Positions 12,501 to 25,000 of a DNA stretch of 64,000 nt are shown one piece after another. The notes under the pieces were generated by a model. That model searched no databases, was not told the origin of the DNA, and was given only the letters and a program-made list of their open reading frames with translations. Position 1 is the stretch's first letter, and each line of letters begins with the position of its first letter. The DNA comes from Channa striata (Eukaryota; Chordata; Actinopteri; Anabantiformes; Channidae). A program made the translations under genes and the position numbers. The stretch is from NCBI GenBank assembly GCA_033026295.1, contig CM065173.1, positions 2,170,001-2,234,000 of the forward strand. The letters are read 5' to 3'.

Positions 12501-15500
12501 GCTGTAGGAGTTTCTCCTGTGTATAACCTGCACTTTTATGGCAGGATTTCCCTGTCTTTATTCAAGCGCCTATTTTTCAATTTGAGAGCAAACTTAATTT
12601 TTATGTTCCGATTTTTTGTCAGTGCAGCACAAATCCTTTTGGTTGGGGAATTTTGATAGTGTCATCTCGGGTTATTCCTCTAAAAGTCCAAGTGTGAGCG
12701 TAGAGGTTCAAGAGCAGAAGTTTCGTAGCGTGCGAGGAGGTGGAGCACGGGAAATCTGATAGCACACACAGCTTGGAGTCTATGCAGACTAAATCTGAGA
12801 GTGGTCAAAGTAAATCTGAGTGTGAGCAGCACCATTTTTAGTGTGAGGGCAAAAAATGCTTCAATTATGCTCTCAAATAAAAAAAAAAGCTCTTCATTTA
12901 AGAAAGGGAAATCATTCCATACACATTTTGTTTTTTTTTTAAGAGCAAGTTCATCCCACACAAAAATATCCAAGCGACATCTTTTAATGAGTTCTGTGTT
13001 ACAAACACAGAATCTGCACACACTGCTCGCTCTCTAAACAGCACCTCCTGGTTACTCTTACCCAGTTGGGACACATACTGCTGCTACATGTGCTGGATTT
13101 CCTGTGTTCAGAAGGTTAAAAGATAATTCCTCCGACTCCTCCTAAGAACTTTAACCAGTTGGATGTGATTTCCCACTCTGAGACACTTTGTAAATACAGG
13201 CCGTGATGTCGCAGTGACAAAGACGGCCATTCATAATTGTAAGCCTTTGTGGAAGAGCTGATTCAGCTGAAGAGTGCCCCGCCTTTGCTGCAGAAATCAA
13301 TTACCTCATCTGACCTGGACATTTAAGTATTGTGTGTCTTGTGTATCAGCTCATTATTCCAAATCTATTTGTAGATGTGCCTCTCATATATTGCTGCTAC
13401 TAATTAGTCCCCTCAGATGTGTCACTGTCTTGTTACTGTGTTGACTGCAGGCATCTTCAAACTTGGACTTTGGACCCGTGTTTATAGGTGTTTAAATAAA
13501 AGTGTTAGGTGTCACGACACTTGTGAAATGAACCATAACTTCTGTGGCTTCGAGGGGCAGACAGATCACATTTGAAGCGTCAGTTTCCCTCTACATGTTT
13601 TTTTAATGTACTGTCTCCACAGTACATTACAAAAACATGTAGAGGGAAACTGACGCTTCAAGGTGGGGTGTCGAGAGAAGGCAAAAAAAACCCCAACAGC
13701 TCTACCTCGTAAAATATGAGTGACAGATTTTCCTTCATTTTTAAATAGTTCATCACAATATGAGGGTTATATTAGGCTCTGCTTTCAACATTATTTAAAA
13801 AGTTCCATTTCACAACAAAATCATGTCATGGCTCTATATATTGTCTATCAATTTATAGACAAAACACAAAAGTCCCCCAAGCTAAATTTTAATAAAAAAA
13901 ATCGTTTAATTGTCTATCAATTTGTTTTTGTTTTTTTTACAATAAAAATGCACACGTGTGTCTACTGTTCCTCCGTAGACTCTTTGGTCTGAAGGATATC
14001 ATCATACCAGGAAACTGTTCCTCGTCCTTTGACCTCAACCTCAATGACGATCATAATTGGCCGGTGTATGTCAACCCAGGAATACTGTTCCTCCTGTACA
14101 TTACCATAGCAACTGTTCTCAAGACAGGATGTCATGGAACATCGAAGCAGGTATTTTCTTCAGCAGTGTTTTACTGCTGCCCATTAATAAGGTGCAGGCA
14201 AGAACATAATGTTTAGTTTTATTCCAGTACATGTTGCTGTGGGCAGACAGTGAGCTGAATCCACTGTTCTCAGATCAGCACAGGAGCTACATCTGATACA
14301 AATTATGTGCGTTTTCCCCAAATGTTTTATTTTCTCACTGAGGGGTAAAATTGGAACATCTGTATTTAATAGCTGTGTTACAAATAGAAAAAACCCCTCT
14401 TCAGATTGGACTGATTGAAACTTTGGCTTTTTGTCATAAAAACCTGTGAACAAATGTTTTTTTTACTGAGATGCTGTGCTTGTGTTGAGCAGGCTGAGGA
14501 GCAGCAGGACAAAAGGAAAGAGTTAAAAGAGGAGATGGTGGAGCTGAGCTCATGGAATCAGCGGCGAGATAACAGTGAAGACGACGCGCAGGTAGTGGAT
14601 TTTTCTGGGCATCTACTCTGACAGTGGGCGTCAACATTCCAATGACCTTAAGTGCTCCTAATTCAGCTTGATACAAATCATGCAGCTTTTGCATTAATAA
14701 ATACCACCTGCATGCAAAGAAAATACGTTAGATTAATGCTTTATTTTATACACACACACAAAAAGTGTTTGCCCCTTACTGATTTCTTATTTTTTTGCAT
14801 GTTTGTCACACTTTTGTGTGTCTGATCATCAAACTAATTTAATTATTAGTCAAAGATGACATAAGTAAACACATCATGCAGTTTTTAAATGAAGGTTTTT
14901 ATTATTAAGGGTAAAAATAAATCAAAACTACAGAATTCATGGTTCCATTTATCACAGCAAGTCTTCCAGGTCCTGACACAGCGAAACAGGCCCACTACCA
15001 CCACGATATTTTACTGTTGCTATGATGTTACTTTTATGCCACACATAATGGGACACACACCTTCCAAAAAGTTTTGTCTCGTCAGTCCACATTATTTTCC
15101 CAAAAGTCTTGAGGATCATCAAGATGTTTTCTGGCAAAACTGAGACGAGCAGATGTTTTCGTCTTGGAACTGCCATGCAAACCATTTTTGCCCAGTTTCT
15201 TTCTTATGGTGGAGTCATGAACACTCACCTTAATTGAGGCGAGTGAGGCCTGCAGTTCTTTGGATGTTGTTGTGGGGTCTTTTGTGACCTCTTGGATGAG
15301 TTGTCGCTCACTCCTGGGAAGGTTCTCCACTGTTCCGTGTTTTTGCCCTTTGTAGATAATGGCTCTCACTGTGGTTTGCTGCAGTCCCAAAGCTTTACAA
15401 ATGGCTTTATATCCTTTTCCAGACTTATAAATCTCAATTATTGTCGTTCTCATTTGTTTTTGAATGTCTTTGGATCTCGGCATGATGTCTAGCTTTTGAG

Positions 15501-15939
15501 GATCTTAGGTCTACTTCACTTTGTCAGGCAGGTCCTATTTAAGTGATTTCTTGATTGCAAACAGGTATGGCAGCAATCAGGCCTGGGTGCAGCTGGAGAA
15601 ATTGAGCTCAGGTATGATGAACCAGAGTTAAGTTATATTTTAACAGGGGGGTCAAACACTTTTTCAGACAGGGAAATGTAGTTTTTGATTTTTCTTTGCC
15701 CTTAATAATAAAAACCTTCATTTAAAAACTGCATGATGTGTTTACTTCTGTTATCTTGACTAATAATTAAATTTGTTTGATGATCAGACACACAAAAGTG
15801 TGACAAACATGCAAAAAAAATAAGAAATCAGTAAGGGGGCAAACACTTTTTCACACCACTGTGTATATATATGTATATATGTATAAATACACACACACAA
15901 ATATATATATACACATATATGTGTATATATGTGTGTGTA

Positions 15940-16002
<63 letters not shown>

Positions 16003-19000
16003 TGTACCGTATTTTCCAGACTATAAGCCGCTACTTTTTTCCGACGTTTTGAACCATGCGGCTTTTACAGAGATGCGGCTTTTCTATGAATTTTTCTGCA
16101 GCCCTCAGATGGGCGCTGTAGATGGAAGTCAGTGCAAACAAAAAAGCGCCAGTTTTTATTCTTAGCGCATGCAACCCAAGACCCACAACAGCAAACATCA
16201 GCACTTTTACTGCCGTGTTACAGGCACCATTCAGGTTCAGGTGTATGAATAAACACTTATGGTACAAAATGTTTCTATGTAAATATCTTATTTCTCAGCT
16301 GGGATATTGGCGGCTTATAGTCCGATGCGGTTTATATGTGACAAAATATATATTTCTTTTAAATTTTAGCGGGTGCAGCTTAAATTTAGGTGCGCTCTAT
16401 AGTCCAGAATTTACGGTATGTATGTATATTTGTATATGTGTGTGTGTGTGTATGTATACACACAAATACATATGTATACATGTATACATATATATGTATA
16501 CATGTATATATTAAATATTTTAAACTCTTATTATGTGATAATCATCTGGTAGCACGTGCAGTGATTATTATCTGTGTAACCTTTACTCACAATGATTTTT
16601 GAACATTATTATTTTTTTAATTTCTGTACATTTTAATTTCCATAATCAGCACTGTTTAAAATACTTTGATTTATTAGTGGAATAATTTTACTTTTGCACA
16701 TTACATAAAAATGTAAAGTGGCACTTGTAAAATTGTGTTAAAGTTGTGTTTTATGTGGTCAGTACTGTCTTTTATGAGGACTGTTATTCAAGCTCATATT
16801 ACGCCACCAAATGTAAAGAAAATATATCTGTGTTTATGGACATCTATGTGCATGTTATGTCTTGCGTTTCAGCTCATGCTCCTTTCTGTGGGAACAGAAG
16901 GCAGCAGAGGAGCAACTGTGGCTGGGGAGAGTCCACCTGATCCAGGTATCAAAAAGCCAAGCTGCAGTGAACTGGAAATATCTTGAAAATCCTTTATCAG
17001 ATATTTCTATATAGAGCCAATTCCTATGGCACTGTTGACTTTTTGTTTTGTAGCAGATGTTGGTGGCACCCCCAGTGGCCAACAGAGTGAGAGTCCCTTG
17101 TTCATTCTGGGACGGGTAGTCATGCAGCAGAGCTACGTGTGTGCACTCATAGCCATGATGGTAACTATTGAAATAATTCATGATGTCATACATTCATAGC
17201 ATCACATAAAAGACAGAGTGTACTGTAATCTCTTTCCTCAGACTTGACCTAAAGGTGATGATTACTGTCTAGTTTCGACACTCGTGTTACAAACTGGACG
17301 TGTTCTGTTGTTCTGATGTATTGTAGGTTTGGAGCATCACATACCACAGCTGGCTGACCTTTGTGCTGCTGCTGTGGGCTTGTCTCATCTGGATTGTGCG
17401 TGCCAGGTACTGTTAGAACCTGCAGTCACCTCTCAACAGACTAAGAATCTGGTTTACATTGTACATTTGTAAATTGATTTGAATTAAATTTTTTGCACAT
17501 TACTTGCACTTTATTACAATAGTTAGTGCCCTACTTGTTCATCTTGTACATCTGGGAATTGTGTAACGTGTAAATTTCCCCGTCGTGGGATCAATAAGGA
17601 TTACCTTACCTTAATAGAAAGTGCGATCGAAAGCGTACCTGTTTTACAAATGGGCATACAGATACATTTATTACGTTTGACGGTTTAACGGTGGTAGGGT
17701 ACATTACAAAGGAACCCACAATTGTTTTGCAGACAGCAAGCAGCCGCACTGTGCTCTCCTTTCATACTGCTCTATGGCCTGGCCCTGTGCTGTCTGCAGT
17801 ACGTCTGGGGCATGGAACTGCAGCCCGAACTGCCCACCACCGTGGGAACCATGAGCCTCAAACAACTGGGACTGGACAAAGCCCACTACCCGTGTCTAAG
17901 ACTGGGCGCCATGGTAAGGGATTGTTCTGATAAAGTTGTAGCCTGTCGTGACAGTATCATTAAAAATAACCGTCGCCGTGTCTGTATGTTTGTCTCGCCT
18001 TTCTCCAGCTTCTGTTTCTTTTAACCTTCTGGCTGTTGTTACGCCAGTCAGTGAAGGAAAACTTCAGCAGGAAGAGTAAAATGGTCACGGCACTACAGGA
18101 AGTCACTACAGGAGGTCTGCACACACACACACGCACGCACACACATACCTGTTTCCGAGCTATAAAAAACATGTTTCCCAGTTGCTTTAATTTAAAGCTG
18201 CAGTGTTTTCTGCTCTGCACAGCTCTCGAGGTGAGCCTCAGTCAAAACACTTTTAAAGGTGAATATCTTTGATAGTGCTGCTCGATGAGTCTGTGTCATA
18301 GAAGCAACGAGACCAGAGCAACAACAGTAAAACATGCCATGGATTATTTCAACAAACTATGACACTAGTTCTGGGCACTGTGCAGTTAAATTTGTTTTAT
18401 CGTTGCTAAATCTCACGTGTTTAATGATAATGTCTAATGTGGAATAAGAAACACCCGCTATCGTTTTTGACGCTTCGTTGTGGCAACTCTTCCACCTGTC
18501 AGCTCTGGCTGACAACACTTTAGCTTGCATACATACATTTACATTTATATTTATGATTTGTCAGACACTTTTATCCAGAGCAACTTACGAGCGAGGTACG
18601 AGGCAAGCAAGCCGTATGACAGGCGGAAGGAGCCGTTCCTCACAGGCCGGCGTTGTCTTTCTGGAGCTGTGTGTAATGTGTGGACTTGTTTTAGTAAAAC
18701 TATCAGGTTAAAGTGTACAAAGCTACGTTACCTGCACATATTAATGCAATCTTTTGGGTCTACAGATGGTGAGCTGCTCCCCTTTATCCTTTACCTCTTA
18801 TTCTTCTTCCTCCTTTTTAGAAGAGAGGGCCGGTAACGTATCTGTCCTGAAGGTTGTGGGAGACATGGTGATGAGCTGTTATGCCAAATACTGGATCTAT
18901 GTGTGTGGAGGAATGTTCATCATGGTGTCTTTTGCTGGGAAACTTGTTGGTTACAAGATTGTCTACATGCTGCTGTTCCTGCTCTGCCTGTGTCTTTATC

Positions 19001-22000
19001 AGGTGGGAACAGGCCTACAGAGAAATACCTTCAGATTCTCATTCGTAATTTTGAAGACGGTTGATTTAGATGTCAGATACTAAAAATATTTTTTTATTTA
19101 TAACAATGTTTTAGTGAACTGTCAGTAGATACATTCCAACAAGTTAATAAGTTACTGAAAAAAATGTTTCCTTGTTCATGGTCCTCAGGTCTATTATTCT
19201 CTATGGAGGCGTCTGTTGAAGCTCTTCTGGTGGCTTGTAGTTGCCTACACTATGTTGGTGCTGATTTCCATCTACACTTTCCAATTTGAAGACTTCCCTG
19301 GATACTGGGGAAACTTTACCGGTTTCACCGAAGAGCAGTACGTTTCTTTTTAAAGGCTTCTAACTGGAATGTCCTCTATGCTGCTATTACCTGCTTTTCT
19401 TGTTTTAAGCTGTAGCCTGCTTCTGTTGCATTTGATGGAAGCTTCTGTAATATTTAGACAAATGTCCAGATGTGAAATTTAACAGCCAAAACAAAAGCCA
19501 TAACGTTTAACGCCAAAGTAATAAAGGTGTCCACGTCTCATCCTCTCATCCTCAGGCTGGCGGCGATCGGCCTGGAAACTTTTGCCCTGTCTGAGCTCTT
19601 CACCAGTATTCTGATCCCAGGCTTCTTCCTGCTGGCCTGTATACTGCAGCTGCACTACTTCCACAAGCCCTTCATGAAAATCACTGACCTGGAGCATGTC
19701 ACACCGATACACAAGTAAAACAACCTGCACACCTTACTGTTCACGTAGAGGGTTGGAGCACTGTTCCATGTTCACATTATCAGTTTAGGAGGAACAAAAT
19801 GGAGAAACCATTTCCTCCATAATATCTTTAAATCAGGGGTCTCCAACCTTCTTTCCCCCTGAGAACGTCTTCCACAAAATGAAAATGGCAGCGAGCTACT
19901 CGTGTTTTGTACATTTACTGTAATAGCTTATTTCAACCCAAACGAACTGACAAGTGTTTTTCTTGAATCTTTAAGAAAGTCGCTAGATTTGTCGCTAGTC
20001 ACTTAGCAGCTAAGTTGGCAGCAACTCCTCAAGCTTTTGCAGCAGTCCACTGCAAAAAAAATCTATAATTTCTTTACTATGTCTGTTTCTTTGAAGTATT
20101 TGATCAAAGCGTTATATACATTCCATGACTGTCTTTTTCGCTCTTTAATAAGTCCATAAGTAAATTCCTCTGGGTTTCGTTGTTATTCTCATGTTCGAGC
20201 GATACACTGGTTGATAACTACTTGTCAAATCACCCTTTTGATGGGATATTTACCATTTACCATATGCATGTAACTTAGTTTGCAAAGTGACCAATCAGAT
20301 CATACAAATTTAAGTACATTCACAATAACATTTACTTCTTAACTAAATGACAGTGTAAGAAATAAACAGCAACTAAACTGCTAAGCAAACAGCTTGACGT
20401 AGAGATAGAGAAAGACTGATTTCCATTCGTGTGATTCCTCCCACATCATGGACAGTCTACAGGATTACAAAGCCAGTAGGACACATGCACGTTAACAAAG
20501 CTGTTACAGATGAAACTGCTGATGTCACCACTAACTTTTTCACTAAAAGAAGAAAAACTGGATGTTGTCTGTTAAAGATCCACCAGAGTTATGATGAGGT
20601 GGTGGCTCTGTGAAGTTCGAAGTCCCCCCCTCTTGTTCTCTCTGCAGGAAAATCTCTTGCCTTGGTTGCGTATCGCAGTCGTACGCATTACAGATTGTCG
20701 GGCATTGTGAAAGGACATAAATCTAGAGGAAGTCACTTTAGACTCTCGAGAATTTTTCTGTTGTATAGTAATTTTTGAATTGTTTTTGGCCAAACTGGCA
20801 CCGCGTGTGCTTCCTTGCCTTATTTGAGATGAATTTCTCTGGAAAATTTGAAAACTATCTGAATTTTGTATGGATTTTTATTATAGAAGTGAATAATTGA
20901 ATCTTTATATAAATTATATAATAATGAATGTTTTAGTTTATTTTTATCAAGAACAAAAATCCAATTTCCTATTTGAAATGCTTCAAAATGAAACAATGGA
21001 CCATTTTTTTGTTTGTTTTTGGAATCATATGTTGAACTGAAGCAAGGCCCAGTTTTTCTCTGGTGGTGTTAACTTTTTGTAATATTCCCTTTTAAAGAAC
21101 TAATGAGACAATTTGCCTCTAGGAAGAAGAATACTGAAAGGACTGAGCAGACTCTCTCTGGTAATGTGGAAGTGAACTCCGAGGAGGAAGACATGGTGAC
21201 AAACGTTGATGAGGAATCCGAAGACGAAGGTAAAAAATAGATAAAAATAGGCGACATAAAAATAGCATCAGATGTTAAAAGTTTCTGAAAAGAGACAGAT
21301 TCCAAATGTTTTCTGTTGTTCTTCTTTCATTGCAGTTGAGTTGATGCCCAGTAAGTGGGGTCTGGTTACGGACAGGCTACTGGTTCTATCCAGAAGGTTC
21401 TCTGACACACTCACCAAAATCCAAGGGTTTCTCTGGAGACTTCTAGAGCTCCACATTCTCAAGATGGTGGCCTTCCTCTCTGTCTGGGTGGCACTTGAGG
21501 AGGTAAAGGCAAAGAAATAAGTGTTGGGTGTATAAAATCACGATCACTGACCTAAAGCTTTTAACATGTTTCTGTTTGTCTGAGTGCATTGTGATCTGAA
21601 TGTTGCCCTCCTGCATCTGTAGCCATCTGTGATGAACTTGGTCTTGGTGGTGTTGTGGTCTTTGGCGATGCCCTATGGTCGCTTCAGGCCCATGGCTTCC
21701 TGTCTGTCTACAGTCTGGGTGTGTGTCATCATCGTGTGTAAGATGCTGTACCAGCTCAGCGTCGTCAACCCTATTGAGTACTCCAGCAACTGTGGCCAGG
21801 TAAGACACACACACACACACACACACACACCAATGGTCGAGTTATAACAGGCATAGGTAAGATGAAATAGAAACCTCCAGCAGAACCAGGCTCAGGGTGG
21901 GCGGCCATCTGCATTGATGCATTGGGAGGAGTTCAAGATCTGTACTCACTTTTTAGAATCCCCTGGATTCTCCTCTTTGTTGTTTTTCTGCAAAGCATGT

Positions 22001-25000
22001 GGTATATCTGCACTCTGCTCTCGGAATTTGCTCTCCAATGCTTGTGTTGGTTTCCTTCGGGTACTCCAGTTTTCTCCCAAAGTCCAGAGATGCTTGTTAG
22101 GTTGACTGGTGACTCTAAATTGCCCAGAGGTGTGAATGTGAGTGTGATTGGTCAACTGTCTCTGTGTATGTGTTCTGGTTGTTCCTTTGTGTTGGTCCTG
22201 AGACAGATTTGAGAGCTGTCTAGGGTGTATTCTACCTGTCACCGAACGGCAGCTGGGATAGGCTTCAGCCCCCCACAACCCTGAACAAAGATACGTGGTT
22301 AAATAAATGACACCTTAACATAATACGGCAACATGAGGCGGTATCCTTCCCCTTAATTAGACTGAACTGATGATACTGATTGTTGAAGTTCTGCAATATG
22401 GAACATTCTTTCTGGATGCTTCAGCTATTGGACTATCTGTGATCATAGTCAAATGATTTTCTTTGTATTGCATTTTAAATCGACAGATCTGACTGACTTT
22501 CCAGGAAAACATACTTTAAATGCACCTAATGTCTCTCTCCAATCTCATTGTATTGTTTCAACTATTGTCCTTGTGCTAATTATCATCTGTAACTTTCTGA
22601 CATTCTGAAGTATAATATAAGAGCAGTAATGAAATGGACAGGTAGTGACACCATTTACTGTATATGTCCCCGTCTGTCTGACTTTAGTGCTGCACATCAA
22701 GACTGTGATGACTGTTTGTTTCTGAAATGGCATAGGCAACATATGCCCTATCAGACTGTGTGGCAACTTTAATCCTCTTATAGATGATCAGGGTGAAGAC
22801 CTGAGTGGAACAGGGGTATTAGCATATCCGTCTCACACATACGCACACATCAAAGATTCATTTTATTTATATTTTATTAGTTACAGTAATGTGGAACATT
22901 TGTGCTGAGTTTGTACAAGCCCTTAGTTTCTATTGTGAAAATATCTGTTAAATACACACACACGCGAGCCGGTGAGGCGTAGCGGAGTGCAGTAATCTTT
23001 CCAACCTAGCCTCTCTGTGTCTGCAATTAAGGTTGTTTATGAGGCAACAGTTTTTCCATGCCCAGGCCAGGCTGTACCAGTTTTAGTTTCAGTGAGCCGC
23101 CTTAAAAAAAAACATTTCACCTATATATGGAAAATCTAATATGCCACTATCAACAAATATTGATAAAATCATAGCAGCCCTCACAGAGAAGGAAATTGTG
23201 CATTCATTTGGGGGACTAGTTTCAGTGGCATATTAATCCACATTTGGAGAGTTTTTGTTAGCTTGTTATGTTGGATTGAGTCTGAGTTGCCGTTTGCAAC
23301 AGTCGTGCAATAATAAGTTGACACATGCTAATTACCAAACTTATGAATCTATTACTCTTCTCTTTTCTTTACAGCCTCTAACGAATGAAACCAACCTGTC
23401 ACCAGAAGAGATGATGAACTCAACTCTGTACAAGGAGCCAGTGGATCCAGCCAGCTGGTTTGGCATCAGAAAGCATGCCACTGTTCTAGGATATACCAAG
23501 GTATAGTCCACAAACAGCTTGTGTTTGAGTTGTGTTTCATATCTGCTCTGCTGGTAACGCTTCACTCAGACAGTTTTGCTTTTATTTGATCAGGTTTTCA
23601 GACATTTACTGGCATTTTCTCCATGCGGATATTATTTTGGCAGTTTTTAATGGAATTATTTTGAAGAAATAAGAAACGTGCAGAAATTAATGTTCTGTAA
23701 TTATTTAGAAATTAATTTTCTAAAACATGAGTAAATAAAACCAATACTATCAGCATGAATAGGTACTTGAGTGGTACGTTTACTCGTTTGTATTTCTCCA
23801 AAAGTTTCTGTAAACGGGTTCCTACAGAACATGTGCTCTCCTCAGATCTTGTGCAAAACGTCTAACTTATCAATGACTTTATGCGTCCTCTGCTGGTGCT
23901 CTTAAGTAATTACTTCTACCCCACTGGTGTTGGTATTAAAAATTACATTATGTATATCTTTTACATTTTCAGCATTTTATGCAGCAACATTACCGACCGA
24001 AAATTGTTGTATGCATGTGCTTTTGCAGAACCACTTAATGGTGTTGATGCTGCTGGTGTTTGAGGCAACAGTGTATCGTCACCAGGCTCACCACTACCGT
24101 CAGCTTCAGCGCTCACCTCCAACCATCCCTGCTCTCTTCCCTGCCGCAACTAGGGACACTCTAGACCAGGGCCTCATACCATGCTTTAAGTATCTGCTCA
24201 ATTACGCCTTCTACAAATTTGGATTAGAGGTACTGTGGCTAGGAGACATCACTCATTGCTAATCTGGGGCTGCTTGGACCTATAAAACTTTAACAATCTC
24301 CACTCTTTTTAAAGATATGTTTCCTGATGACAGTGAATGTGATTGGTCAGAGGATGAACTTCTTGGTGATAATCCATGGCTGCTGGTTAGTAGCCATCTT
24401 AGTGCGGAGGAGGCGTGCAGCTATTGCTAGGATTTGGCCCAAGTATTGTCTCTTCCTGTCCATCTTCATGATTTACCAGTATCTCCTGTGTGTGGGCATA
24501 CCACCTGCTCTCTGTATAGGTGAGTTATTGTTCAGCTAGATGTATATTATGATATATTTTTATACACTTCTGGTCAAAGGTTTTAGAACACCTCAGTTGT
24601 GTAGCACCATGTAGTACCCACTGGGATGCGCTTAGTTGGTCAGTGGTTCATCCTACAGCAAGATAATGACCCAAGACCTAAGTCTAAGCTATGCCAGGAT
24701 GACCTTAGGAAAAGAAACAGGATGGTAAAGCTCGAAAACATTGTCACAGTCTCTAGACTTAAACCCTGAGCTGGTACAAGTGCCGCACATTTATGGGAAC
24801 TTCTGCAACAGAGTTGGGAAGAACTTTCTGAACAACATTTGATTTCGGCTGAAAAAAGAACGCCACGAGTGTGTTCACCTGTTAAATCTGCCAACAGCTG
24901 CTACTTGGATGAGTCAAAGTTTAGAATAAATTTTGGTTTATAAATTGATTGATCCCATGATTTTTTTTAAACTGCAGTTGTTTATTTATTCTATTCTTTT

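Larger units (their letters stand above)
9594..13978. other. piezo1 intron w4, repeat-bearing
   Basis: Longest piezo1 intron seen here (4.4 kb). It holds the repeat at 10160-10265, a short repeat at 10405-10445, a decayed repeat at about 12660-13140 in which GTGTGAGNG phrases recur, and the hairpin at 13572-13661. The rest is unremarkable. Confidence 0.55.
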
